Assembly (NCBI RefSeq): GCF_037042905.1
Contig: NC_087252.1
Coordinates: forward strand, 24,786,994-24,850,993
Source of the DNA: Lytechinus pictus
Lineage: Eukaryota > Echinodermata > Echinoidea > Temnopleuroida > Toxopneustidae
DNA length: 64,000 nucleotides
Direction of reading: 5' to 3'
The translations under genes were made by a program, and so were the position numbers. The notes beneath the pieces are model-generated. The model was given only the letters and a program-made list of their open reading frames with translations, was not told where the DNA came from and did no database searches. Of the stretch, positions 34,233 to 49,069 are shown piece after piece (position 1 is the first letter of the stretch; every line of letters begins with the position of its first letter).

Positions 34233-34629
34233 GTTGCTGAAATACAATTTTCACCTTGCTCAACTGTCTCTATCTTCGAGAAATGGTGAAACGTGATGAG
34301 CTGAGCTAGCTCTGAATTAGGATTGAACCAGTCGGACGAATTTATAAAATTACGCAGTGGAAAAGAGTTCGTTTTATAGCAACTATATCTTTATTTTTAA
34401 CTTTTGGATTTGATGATTTTCAAATAATCATTAAATCAATGTATTTTTACTTTTTGTTTTACATTACAACACGGATTTTAAAAGGAAAAACATTAATGTA
34501 AAACTATAATTTCCCTGCGAGTAAGACTAGGATCTAAATGACGCGCGCTTCCAATTTGCGCGCGCAACACAGCGGCCACAATTTGCATATAAAAAAGGTT
34601 GGGGCAGTCGGGGGCCTTAATTGCCCCCC

Positions 34630-34976
34630 CCCCCCATCCCCGAAAAAGGGAGAAAGGGAAGGGGAAGAAAATGAAGGAAAAAGTGGAGAAAGAGGAAAAG
34701 GAAAGGAAAGGGATCGTGAAAACAGGAAAGAGAAAGTGAGAGAGAAAAGAGAAGGAAAAGATAGGATCGAGGGAAATAGAAGGAAAACTAGGAAGGTTGA
34801 GAGAGAAAAAAAGAGAAAAGAGGAGAGAGAAGGGGGAAGGAAGGAAAAACAGAGAGAAAATAAAAAAAGGAAGGAAAAGGGGGAGAGAGAGAGGAAAGAA
34901 AGGAAGGAAAGATGGGGAAAGAGAGAGTAGGAAAGGGAGCGAGGAAAATATCGAGGGAAAAGGGGTGAGAGATATT
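34630..34976. repeat. Purine-rich (GA) tract
   Basis: About 350 bases of G and A on the plus strand, directly left of the large palindrome. Long K/E/R frames here are compositional artefacts. Confidence 0.85.
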
Positions 34977-35154
34977 CAATAGACCAGTTTACTAACATAT
35001 TCAAGTTTTATGCATACCAGTTTAACAAAGGTTGCCTCTAACAACCGGAAAGCTTGCCCGAGGTTTGCCCGACATAGCAACAACTAATTTATGCAAAGTG
35101 GATTCCAAGTATTGAAATACCATTGTTAGGTATAGGTTAATGGAATAACTCGTA

Positions 35155-35545
35155 TCCGGACATCTACCCCCTGGGCATCCACCCCCCGGACATCCACCAC
35201 CCGGACATCCACCCCCCGGACATCCACCCCCTTAGGACATCTACCCCCTAGGACAAGTACCCCCTAGGACATCTACCCCCCGGACATTTACCCCCCGAAC
35301 AAGTACCCCCCGGACATCTACCCCCCGGACATCTACCCCCCGGACATCTACCCCCCGGACATCTACCCCCCGGACATCTACCCCCCGGACATCTACCCCC
35401 CGGACATTTACCCCCCGGACATCTTCCCCCCGGACATCTACCCCCCGGACATCTACCCCCGGACATTTACCCCCCGGACATCTACCCCCCGGACATTTAC
35501 CCCCGGACATTTACCCCCCGGACATCTACCCCCCCCCCCGGACGC
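35155..35545. repeat. GGACATCTACCCCCC minisatellite, left arm
   Basis: About 25 tandem units of 14-15 bases, with variants GGACATTTACC, GGACATCCACC and GAACAAGTACC. On the minus strand it is open as GRCPGG-type repeats, which I treat as noncoding. Confidence 0.95.
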
Positions 35546-35873
35546 GAAATTATTTTTCCCACCGAGTTCTGGACCAACATTTGAATATTCATGACTTGCG
35601 TCTTCGGATTGAGAGTACGCATGCGCGTGGACTTGGCCTCCACCAGTGCCGATCGTAAGCATTCACGTTGCTCAGAACGAATTAGCATCGTCAAATTACC
35701 GGTACCCTTACATAGTTACATAGGTCTTATAGGCTTAGATCTATATATATATATATATATATATATATCCAATTCTTAAACACTTAATAAACTAGCTGCC
35801 ATTAATGACAAGACATGTGCTAGGGTAACTTTACCTCAAATCTGGACCTGTCTAATTAATGCCTAGTACTAAT

Positions 35874-38222
35874 CAGTGTTGTAGTGCCTTGATGCTCGGC
35901 CTTGGCCTTAAGGCGCCTTAATGCCTACTTTTTCAAAGCCTTGGCCTTGAGAGGGCCTTGGCCTTGAGGATTTCGAGCCTTCAAATTTTAAGGCATTTTC
36001 AAGGCATTTTGTATTTTGTACTTTCATTTGTTTTAAATAAGTAATTATAAATGTTTCAATTGTTTTATATATATATATATTTAATAACACTAATGGTCAA
36101 TACTACCAATCACCAGTAACAGTAGCAGCAGCATTAGTAAGTGTACTAGCAGTGTCATCAATTGTAATTGTCACCATTATCAAGAAATTCAAACAAAGAA
36201 TACATCATTTATGAAAAATAGCATTATGTATTGGTGATAATGACAGTAAATAATAATGGTCATGATCAAGATAATAGTGCTTTGATGACAAGAATAATTT
36301 TTACATCTGACTGCAATTTTGACAACAATTTTCATACTTTAAACATAGCTAACTCTAAAGAACGATAACAAGGTTGATTTCTATTCCATTAGGATTTTCC
36401 TTGTATTATTTTCTTTGGCCAACAAGAATGTTTTAAGTCTTAATGATATTCTGAAAAGATTTGGTAAACTTGAACACAGTCTCCAATTTTGTCATATCCA
36501 AATGGGTTATGTCAATGGCATGATGAGCCAGAAACTTTAAGGGGCCAAGCATGGCATATAGAGCAAAATTTCTGTCAAAAAAAAGAAGAAAGCGATTGAA
36601 GCGAGCGAGTGAACAAAATTTGTCCCCCTCTTTCTATAAAAAAAAGCTAATTTTGCAATAGATTGTTTAAAAAATAATATCACATTTACTCCATCTTTTC
36701 CTTTCCCTTTCCCCCTTGTCTAAGTTTATTCTTGGTGGTGGTACTTCTTCTTCTCTCTATCTCTCTTCTAAATTTTATATTTGTTTTGGGTCAGATTGAC
36801 AAAACAAAGGGGAAAAATGTTTACTTCTTTTTAATCATATATCGTTCAACATTGAATCTCATTTCTCTACAGTTTCAAGGAGATAAACAACGTATTTGTT
36901 TTTGTGTCAATATGGTTTCAAGAAATAATAACAAAAAATAATTTAATAATTAATAATTATTAATATTATCAATAAGTATTAATAATTAATGATTAATCAA
37001 CAGCCCTGTTTAATAAAAGTGGCTGTAAGCAGAAAAAAATATAAAAACTGACAAGAGTCCTAAAAATGACTCATTTTCAGTTTAAGCATAAGTGAAAATT
37101 TTAGCTTGCGCTTTGTGCTCTCTTGCCTCCCCCCCCCCCCGCATCAATTATTGTACTCGTTTTCTTCCCGTTCACAAAAAAAAATGCTTAGAATGTCCAG
37201 TTTTCAGGTTGGAATATCACAAATTTTTGAGCTCGCGCTTTGCGCTCGCATTATTTTTATTGGTGAGTTATGTATCTTATTTAAAATGCAGTAATTAACT
37301 GCTTAATTAACTGCTTCATTTACTGGTCAGTATATAAAAAAAATTATCGAGCGCAAAGTTATTTTTTAGTTAGATACACATCTTTTTCATGATTACAAAA
37401 CCAGCTCAGAATAAAATAATTTCCATGTCTTATTACACGACATGTCAAGAAGTTTGAACTGGTGATTCGCGCTGGCAACATCGCGCAAGGAAATTTCAAC
37501 AATGATTAGCCCCATGATTGACCATAAATCAAGTTTTACAACTTCAGAATTGATTTTTTTTTCAAAACCGCTTGCTCGCTATGCTTTCTCGCTGAGAAGT
37601 AAAACCTAAAGCAAAATATCTATCTTATAATTAAAAATCACTTTAGAAAGCCTTTGCTCAACTTAATTTCTACAAAACACACAATATTACTTCACGCAGT
37701 TCATAATCTCATTTTGAAAATACATGTATCTGTTTGCACAAAAAAACTAATTTTGATAAATGGGTGCCTTTTTGGCGTTGACCCCCCCCCCCCCAATAAT
37801 AATTTTCTGCTGCCCCTGTCCCAGGGAGTGGAGAAAAACATACGTTGAGAATGCCAGGATCAGATGACCGTGGTAATAATAATTGTTGCAATGTAAATCG
37901 CCTATAGAAAAATTATGGATTATGTGTACACAGGTAAATATATCATTATTTTAATATGTCTCTATCATGAAATTATTTTTGTTTTAAATGTACAAAGGTT
38001 AATTTTTTTTTCTCGCTCAGTCCCCTCGCTCACATACATTTTACCATGTGTGATGTCTGCCGCCTAAGTATTGTTAGTTCACTGTTCTGTATATCGTAAG
38101 TTTGAAATGCCTTGGCCTTGGGTTTTCAGGCCTTGGCCTTGGGTTTCCATGCCTTGGCCTTGACTTTTGGTATTGAAGCCTTGGCATTGGCCTTGGAGGT
38201 TTGAGCCTTGACTACAACACTG
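35874..38222. mobile_element. 2.35 kb element with CAGTGTTGTAGT inverted ends, inserted in the palindrome
   Basis: Starts CAGTGTTGTAGTGCCTTGA and ends TTGACTACAACACTG. Subterminal GGCCTTGGCCTTGAGG-type repeats occur on both sides in inverted orientation. It interrupts the left arm: the uninterrupted sequence is seen in the right arm near 39205-39225. The flanks show no clear 8-bp duplication. hAT-like by termini only; no transposase frame. Confidence 0.8.
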
Positions 38223-38428
38223 AATAGCCGACTAATGCCATGGTTAACTTCGAACTGGTTAATTCCGAACTCCACGTTTAATTAGGTTTAGACAAATATT
38301 AGCTTATTTGCCATGGTTTAATATGTCTAGTCCGTATACAAAACCAGTCCTAGATCAAAAAAAAAATTATCTTAGTTCTAGTCTAGTCTTTATATCTCGA
38401 CTCTGATCTACGCTGTATCAGCATGGAA

Positions 38429-38752
38429 CCACTAGTGTACCAAGGGGGGGGGGGGGACTGTCCCTCTGACGAGTCACAACTGATTCAGGGGACGTGCCCC
38501 CTTTGAGAAGCCAAATTAATAATTTGTAATGTAAAAATACAATGAAAAAGACGTATGTCCCCTTTTTTTAACGTGATGAAGATCTTTTTTTTTTTTTGCT
38601 TGTCAATTTTTTTTTCAGCTAAGAAATCCATAATTTGGGGCGAGACCCTTTTTTTTTTTGGGGGGGGGGGGGCTTGTCACATTTTTTTCGCGGACGAAAT
38701 ATCCTCTAAAAAATTTGCCCCCCTTTTGGAAAATCCTAGGTACACCAGTGCG
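38429..38752. mobile_element. hAT-like element at the palindrome centre
   Basis: Ends CACTAGTGTACCAAGG and CCTAGGTACACCAGTG are imperfect inverted termini similar to the element at 7611. Its left half is mirrored in the right arm (about 38820-39015), so the symmetry centre of the palindrome lies inside or next to this element. Confidence 0.6.
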
Positions 38753-39537
38753 TGCATGGAACGTATTCTAACGTCAGTGATCTTGATCCCCGTCTTCACC
38801 CAAAATTAAGGATTTCGTAGCTGAAAAAAATTTGACAAGAAAAAAAAAAAAAGATCTTCACGTTCAAAAGAGGGGACATACGTCTTTTTTCGTTGCATTT
38901 TGACATTACAAATTATTAATTTGGCTTCTCAAGGGGGGGGGGGCACGTCCCCTGGATAAGTTGTGACTCGTCAGGGGGCAGTCTGCCCCCCCCCCCTTTT
39001 GGTACACTAGTGGTTCCATTTTGATAGCGCGTAGATCAGAGTCTAGATCTAGAGACTAGACTAGAACTAAGATATTTTTTTTTTTAGATCTAGGACTGGT
39101 TCTGTATACGGACTAGACATGGTAAATAAGCTAATATTCGTCCAAACCTAATCAAACGTAAAGTTCGGAATTAACCAATTCGAAGTTAACCATGGCATTA
39201 GTGGGCTATTCCTATTAGTATTAGGCATTAGACAGGTCCAGATTTGAGGTAAAGTTAATGCGCTGGCCTAAGCTAGCCCTACCCTAGCACATGTCTTGCC
39301 ATTAATGGCAGCTAGTTTGATAAGTGTTTAAGAATTGGATAGATCTAAGCCCATAAGGCCTATGTAACTGTGTAAGGGTACCGGTAATTTGACGATGCTA
39401 ATTCATTCTGAGCAACGTGAATGCTTACGATCGGCACTGGTGGAGGCCAAGTCCACGCGCATGCGTACTCTCAATCCGAAGACGCAAGTCATGAATATTC
39501 ATATGTCGGTCCAGAACTCGGTGGGAAAAATAATTTC

Positions 39538-39815
39538 GCCCCCCGGACATCTACCCCCCGGATATTTACCCCCGGACATTTACCCCCCGGACATCTACCC
39601 CCCCCCCCCCAGACAGGCTACCCCCGGGCATCTACTCACGGATATTTTGGATACGGGGGGGTAAATGTCCGGGGGGTAAATGTCCGGGGGGTAGATGTCC
39701 GGGGGGTACTTGTCCTAGGGGGTAGATGTCCTAAGGGGGTGGATGTCCGGGGGGGGGTGGATGTCCGGGTGGTAGATGTCCGGGGGTGGATGTCCAGGGG
39801 GTAGATGTCCTAGAA
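39538..39815. repeat. GGACATCTACCCCCC minisatellite, right arm, with an orientation switch
   Basis: From 39538 to about 39630 the units read GGACATCTACCCCCC; after GATATTTTGGATACGG the units switch to GGGGGGTAGATGTCC. The array is therefore itself an inverted repeat and is shorter than the left-arm array. Confidence 0.9.
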
Positions 39816-39889
39816 TCGGAATAACTCGTTACTAGGCCCCGAGGGAATAAACATCCATAAATTTGACTACATTAGTAAACCGGTCTATT

Positions 39890-40245
39890 GGAAAATAGAA
39901 AGAGTATAAAGCAAAGCAGGGAAATGGGAGAACAATTAATGAGAGGGAGAGAGGGAGGGGTAAGAGGAGAGGGAGAGAAAGGGAGTTAGGTGACGAAGAG
40001 AGAGAAAGGAGAAGGATCGAGGAAAATGAATCGGTCTGAGAAAACAAATGGAGGGAAAAGTTCGAAAAAGAAATTAAAAGAAGAAAAATAAAGAAAAGGA
40101 ATCAAGAGACGAAAGTAGGCCTACAGAATGACAAACAGAGAAAAGGAGAAAAAAACGAGTGAAAGTGAGAAAGGATCAAAGGGAGAAATATTGAAATAAA
40201 AACTGAAAGTGAAATAAAAAGGAAATTTGGAAAAAAGGGAAACGG
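39890..40245. repeat. Purine-rich (GA) tract right of the palindrome
   Basis: About 350 bases rich in G and A on the plus strand. The tract at 34630-34976 is purine-rich on the same strand, so it is not part of the inverted symmetry. Confidence 0.8.
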
Positions 40246-40248
40246 CGG

Positions 40249-41594
40249 CAGTGGCGTAGCTAGGATTTTTTCCTGGGGGGCACTGGGGGGTCCTTGCTTT
40301 TTCAGGGGGGCAACATGTTTTTTTCTGTGTGTGTATATACTATGTCACAAGGGCAGATCCGACTTTCGCCAATGGGGGGTGGGGCCCGAAATTATCTTCA
40401 CCTATATATTTTCCCCTATCAGTCACCTTTTAGCTTTATTTTTATAAAACAACATAAATATGAAATAATCTTATAAGCCCTATATAAAAATTGCGAGCGC
40501 GAAGCGCGAGCGATTTTTTTAATTTTTATATTTCATGCATTTTGTCCTGAAAATTGAACATTCTTGGCACTGTTTGTGATCCTGAACAAGATGCGTATGT
40601 AACTTATAAAGCTATAATTACTGCAAACGCGAAGCGCGAGCAGAAATTTTTAATAAATGTTCTAGCATGATCGTTAACGGACCTGTTAAGGCCTGTCTAC
40701 AGCTACCCACGAATACGGTACATATTTCAATAATGGGAGCGCGAAGCGCGGGCTAAAACTTTTTGACATTTCGACCTAAAAAATGGACATTCTCAGCACT
40801 TTTTGTAATCATAAATGAGATAGGTATGTATAACTAAACAATTGATGCGAGCGCGAAGCGTGAGCGGAAGAAAATTGAGATTTTAGACCTAAAAGCGGGA
40901 CACTCTATTCATATTTTGTTAATTATGAATATTTTGAATAAAATGTAATGAAAAGGCTTGGGGTTTTTGTTTGCTTATATAGAATCGTTAGAGTACTCAC
41001 CAATCAAATGCGATAGCAGCGCTAACCTATAGGCCTACGTTTTGACAGTCACATCTGAAAATGGATATTTTGATAACTTTATGGAATTCATGAAGACAAT
41101 AGGAACAATAGGAATGCGACCACGCAGCGTGAGCTTATAAAATGTTGATATGGAGACCATATTAACGGACATTTTACAGAGTGCATTAACTTTATAAATG
41201 GAAAAAAATAATGAAAGCTTGATGTCCGAGATGAAATATGTTTTGTATATTGACTTCAAAACTTGATATTTTAAGCTCCGTATCAGCCCATTGAGCAAGA
41301 TATGAATCTCATCGCACAGGCAATTCGAGCGCGAAGCGCGAGCGAAAATTTTATTTAGTAACATGAAAGATTTTTTTTTGCAAGTCTTCCAATAACATTA
41401 TTTTATTAATTCGTCTTCCTCCTCTTATTTCCTTCTTTTTTTCCTTCTGTCTTTCACCTTTTTTTTTTCTTGTCTTTTCTTCTTTTTCTTTTTTTTGCTG
41501 CGCCAATTTTTTCCAGGGGGGGCACACCAAATCTCAGGGGGGGGGGGGGGGCACGTGCCCCTCCAGGCCCCCCCCCCCCGTAGCTACGCCACTG
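40249..41594. mobile_element. 1.35 kb nonautonomous hAT-type element
   Basis: Inverted termini CAGTGGCGTAGCTA and TAGCTACGCCACTG are flanked by an exact 8-bp duplication AACGGCGG (40241-40248 and 41595-41602), diagnostic of hAT-type insertion. The interior repeats the near-palindrome GAGCGCGAAGCGCGAGC about every 150 bases (about 40488, 40628, 40739, 40850, 41330 and variants). No transposase frame; G-runs lie just inside both ends. Confidence 0.93.
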
Positions 41595-41602
41595 AACGGC
41601 GG

Positions 41603-42965
41603 GAAGAAATATCAGATAATTTTTGTTTCAACAATATATTGTGACACCCATTTTCAGTTTTTCATGTACGTCGGAATATCAAATAAATTTTAAGCTCGCC
41701 ATTTGCGTTCCCATCAAAATGTTTAGTTGTAAACCTACCCTGCATGTGATCATGGAGTCAAACTGTAGGCCCAATTGGAATGAATTTTTTTTTTCAGGAC
41801 GGCATACCATCATGATTTTCAGCTCGCGCTTCGCGCACTTTAGCTGTTTAGGTTGATACCCATGACCCAGTTCATATACGAAAATTGCTTAGAATTTCCA
41901 GTTTTTACGTCGAAATATGCTAGTAAAGATTTTTTAGCTCGCCCTTCGCGCTCGCATAAATAGAGTACCGATGTGTGACGTCATCAATTTTATTTCTTTT
42001 TTTTACTACTTTGATACCATATTTCGGTTGAGCTGACCTGAGCATGGTGAGATACATCGATCTGCAACCCAAATTTGGTGGGAATCGGTCCTTGGGGGCC
42101 TTATATATTCCCTCACGCATAGGCGGATCCAGGGGGCCGAGGGGCCACCCCCCCTCCCCCCCCCCCCCATTGGCGGAGCAAAAAAAGAAAAACGGGGGAA
42201 AGAAAAAAAAAAGGATTGAAAAGAGAGGAGAAAAAAGAGGAAGAAGAATTGAAAGTGAATAAAATAAGATGAGGGGAAGACTTGGAAAATTAAAACAATC
42301 TTTCATGTAACTTTATAAACCACAAATGCTTCTCCCACTCTTTGTATCTTTTGTCCTCTATACCTTCTTCTTCTCCTTCTCTCTCCCTCTCTCTTTCACC
42401 CACACACTAACCCACTGACGTACGCCCGGCCACACCACACGCTGCCATACACACTGATGATCACATCTTTTATCAAGCTCTCGCTCTTCATGCTCTCTCA
42501 TACACATGCCCGCGCACCCTCTTACACACACACACACACCCGCCCATATACGTCAAACGATAGTACCCCTATGGCCCTAACTGTCTATCTCCCATATCCT
42601 CCAGGAACTATTCTCCTTGAATTGTTTTTCCACACACTCAATACACGTGCATAAAATTACACCAATATTCCATTTACATTTAGGACACAATTTAAGAACT
42701 TCATACGCTTATACAATTTGTTTTGATAGCTCATTTAATATGGATTTTGTTTTATTTTGTTCATATTTTTACAATTCTAACAAAATTCGAGTAACACACG
42801 CTATTACTTTGAAACCATTTGAGCATTTATGCCTAATATGAATCGAATCCTACACCCGTGACACCCCCCTCATTGTTTCAGCCTATCAACTATTGCTATG
42901 CATGTTCACTATAAAATCCAATTAGCGCCTATACTTTTGTATCCAATTGGCCCATATTCCGAACT
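41603..42965. other. Intergenic region with repeat fragments
   Basis: About 41690-41960 contains AGCTCGCGCTTCGCGC-type words, the reverse complement of the motif in the preceding hAT element, suggesting a second, degraded copy. About 42120-42240 is a GGCGGATCCAGGGGGCCGAG fragment plus purine-rich sequence. 42360-42710 is CA/CT-rich and aligns with the 3' flanks of tubulin genes B and C. Confidence 0.5.
42410..42715. repeat. Diverged copy of the tubulin 3' flank
   Basis: Shares ACTGACGTACGCC, CACACCACAC and GATAAAATTACAC-like words, in the same order and spacing, with 51328-51460 (unit B) and 60845-60985 (unit C). It is much more diverged than the rest of the repeat units. Confidence 0.5.
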
Positions 42966-42971
42966 GCAGGC

Positions 42972-43500
42972 TAATGGTCAAGTCAATTCCAGCAAAGATT
43001 GAATTGAATCAAAGAAAACAATCAAACGCATAACGCTTAAAAAATCATTAAATTCGATGTAAGATAAGAAATTAATATAACATATCAAAATTTCACTTAT
43101 TCGTCACAAAATAGTTATAACCACAACTTAGTGACATGCAAATAAGGGAGCAGGTGGGTGTTTCATGAAAGTTGTCAGCACTGACTAAATTGTCAATGCT
43201 GACAAGTTTAGTGAAATCCTTGGTTTCGATTAATTGGCTGAGAGGCACTGGCCTCTGACTGTTACCATAGTAACTGTCGGAGAATGGCAACTTGTCAGTA
43301 CTGACAACTTTCATGAAACGGTCCCCAGATGATGTCACTCACTCACTCACTATTTCTTCTTTTTCTAAAATTATACAAAAATTCATTTTTACAGATTTGA
43401 CAATAAGGATCCTCTGGATACAACGACAGAGTGTTAAAAAATGAATACTTCACATGTTCAGGAAGGAATAAATTTTATAAAATTTAATATTGGATAGAAA
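42972..43500. mobile_element. TTAA-family MITE relic with a nested MITE
   Basis: GGTCAAGTCAATTCCAGC, CAATCAAACGCATAACGC and CACAACTTAGTGACATGCAA match the family at 29821 and 57422. The body resumes after 43326 with GATGATGTCACTCACTCACT. Ends are eroded. Confidence 0.65.
43155..43326. mobile_element. Nested MITE with GGGTGTTTCATGAAAGTTGT ends
   Basis: Left GGGTGTTTCATGAAAGTTGT and right ACAACTTTCATGAAACGGTC are inverted, with inner arms GTCAGCACTGAC / GTCAGTACTGAC. It sits inside the older MITE at 42972-43500. Confidence 0.85.
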
Positions 43501-43776
43501 GGGAACATACATGTTTGCTGGGTATTTGTTCCCTAAATATTGGGCAAAATGCATGTTTTAAGGGTAAATTTCAACGCAACCTTGCGTAAAATTAAAAAAA
43601 AATATTTGGTATCTTCTAACCCAATAAACATGCATGTCCCCATTTTACCAAATATTGGGTAACAACCTTTTTTAGAATGTAGATAGAAATACACCTAAAA
43701 ATTGAAGATTCTATTTTAAAAATGTAGGATTTTACTTGCTAGACGAGATAGCCCATAATATTGGAAATGTATGAAT

Positions 43777-47206
<3,430 letters not shown>

Positions 47207-47480
47207 GTTTGAAGATTTATTGTTGAAGGTGACAAAAATGCTAAGAAAATAGATTAAACAGGTGTATTGCTCTGAGGACGTCCGATGCGTAGCGCTAGCA
47301 ATTCCCAAATGTGACGGTTTATCACATCAGCCGTGTATTCATAATTCATGTTTTGTTTACTAATATTCAGCAGTCAGCAAATGTTGAATGTGTTACTAGC
47401 TAGCCACAAAGGATGCATAACGTTTCTATGGTAGCTATTATGATCTGCAACAATGGTTGCTTACAGTCACTTACCAACAG
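47207..47480 (-). promoter_or_regulatory. Putative 5' UTR and promoter of alpha-tubulin A
   Basis: Sequence directly upstream of the ATG, nearly identical in unit B (56056-56340). It contains the palindrome GGACGTCC. No TATA box was recognised and the transcription start is unknown. The call rests on position, not on mapped sites. Confidence 0.4.
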
Positions 47481-47625
47481 AGAGAATCATTTCAGGCGTC
47501 GATGAACCCTCGAGTAAGGGTGGATTCAGGATTTTCCAGAGGGTCACCCCCCCCCCGAAAATACCCATAGGGGTCATGGCCCACTTGTCACCCCACCCCC
47601 GATCTGCAACTTCTGCCGCCATTAA

Positions 47626-48231
47626 AGGGATGGTCCAGGCTGAAAATATTATATCTAAATAAATAGAGTAAAATTCACAAAAGACAATGCCGAAAATTTC
47701 ATCAAAATCGGATAACAAATAACGAAGTTATTGAATGTTAAAGTTTATCAATATTTTGTGAAAACAGTCATATGCACATCGTCATGAATATTTATAAGGT
47801 GGGCTGATGATGTCACATCCCCACTTTCCTTTATCTTATGTTATTACATGAAATCATAATTCTTTCACTTTTTCATACATGTGTAAATGATGTGTCTCCA
47901 TTATTATGTAATGGGTTATGGCAATGAATAACTAATGCAATTAATCAGTTGTCAATCCAATTGTTTTAGTTCTTGGTAGAAATTTCTTTAATCAACCTAA
48001 TTTCATATGATAAAATACAACAGAACAAGTGGGGTTATGGCATCATCAGCCCACCTGAAAAATATTCATGAAGAAATGCCTAGAACTGTTTCACCGAAAT
48101 AATGCAAATCTTTAAAATTAAATAATTTCGTTATTTGTTACCCGATTTTGATGAAATTTTCAGCAATTTGCTCTGTGACTTTTACTCTATTTATTTACTA
48201 GATATAAATATTTTCAGCCCGGATCATCCCT
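47626..48231. mobile_element. TTAA-flanked palindromic MITE, unit A
   Basis: AGGGATGGTCCAGGCTGAAA at left and TTTCAGCCCGGATCATCCCT at right are inverted, with TTAA on both sides (47622-47625, 48232-48235). Arms include CGGATAACAAATAACG and ATTTGTTACCCGAT. Orthologous insertion in unit B at 56468, so it predates that duplication. Confidence 0.9.
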
Positions 48232-48239
48232 TTAATGAA

Positions 48240-48890
48240 GATAGGGTTTCGGGGGACAAGGACTTAGATAAATATATAGTGCTGTGGAATAATGATTATG
48301 GTCAGGGGGCACCAGGGCACTTTGATTAGGGGCAAAGACGGCTTAGAAACGTCATCATATTTTTTCTCAATATAATTATTACTAGGTAACGATGCATATA
48401 TCTCTCCTTTTTACTCAATTTCTTATTTTCCCCTCTTTCTCCTCACTTTATCACTACAGGAAAAGGCATAGAAGAATAATCACCCTCTGCCCCCTGCGTG
48501 GCCCTAATTACCCTGATAATTGTGATGGTAATAACGTAAATCCTGTAATTGCATCATCAACGTGGTCAGTTTTTTTTTTATTTGAAAGGTATGTATGAGT
48601 AACGTATGAGCAACGTACAAATATACTTCTTATTTCCCCCATCTTCTTCTCTTTGAAGATGCACTACCAGTTCATGTGGCGACATGGGCGTGATAATTAT
48701 TATAAATTTTCTGCTTTTGTCATTTTTATACAGGGATATCGAAGGAACAACATTTATAAGCACTTATCGAATGTTTAATTTCCACGTGACTGTGTATGAT
48801 TCTGTCATGCCATCACACATTATAAGCACATTATCCACTCCCTGTGGAGTGTTTCACTTACAGTTTCCAACTCAATAGCTCGGCATAGGA
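48240..48890. other. Unit A spacer with an empty MITE site
   Basis: No gene. Aligned to unit B, the site near 48570-48590 lacks the 601-bp MITE found at 57422-58022. The rest is colinear with unit B. Confidence 0.7.
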
Positions 48891-48892
48891 GA

Positions 48893-49065
48893 GTTTTTTT
48901 CGCATCTTTATCCACTGGGTAGGTCTACCCATTTATAAGCTGGGTAGGGAGTGGCAAAGATAGGATTGATGCGTTGACAGGGATGTTCGGCCACGGTGGG
49001 ATTCGAACATACGACCCTCTGATTGCAAGGTGTGAGTCGAAGCCGCTGTACCAAGACGATTCTCC
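48893..49065 (-). mobile_element. tRNA-derived SINE, unit A copy
   Basis: Minus strand: GGTACAGCGGCTTCGACTC, then AGAGGGTCGTATGTTCGAAT and CCCACCGTGGCC, followed by a body with GGGTAGACCTACCC. The box B region resembles the SINE at 6178. Shared with unit B at 58316-58490. Confidence 0.65.
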
Positions 49066-49069
49066 CTTT

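Larger units (their letters stand above)
34977..39890. repeat. Large imperfect palindrome, about 1.1-1.3 kb arms
   Basis: Left arm 34977-38641 (minus a 2.35 kb insertion), loop about 38642-38799, right arm 38800-39890. Matching landmarks in inverted order: CAATAGACC/GGTCTATTG, the GGACATCTACCCCC minisatellite at both outer ends, CATGCGCGTGGACTTGGCCT and its complement, GCACATGTCTTG-type sequence, CCATGGTTAA, GACTAGAC, and GTGACTCGTC. Arms differ by scattered substitutions and indels. No gene lies in the arms. Confidence 0.9.

Noticed and set aside
34788-35004. K/E/R-rich and S/F/L-rich frames on both strands
   Set aside because: Purine tract artefacts beside the palindrome.
35241-35662. Minus-strand open frame of GRCPGG or RGVDV repeats
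   Set aside because: It follows exactly from the 15-base minisatellite, which is open in more than one frame. No start context or splice support.
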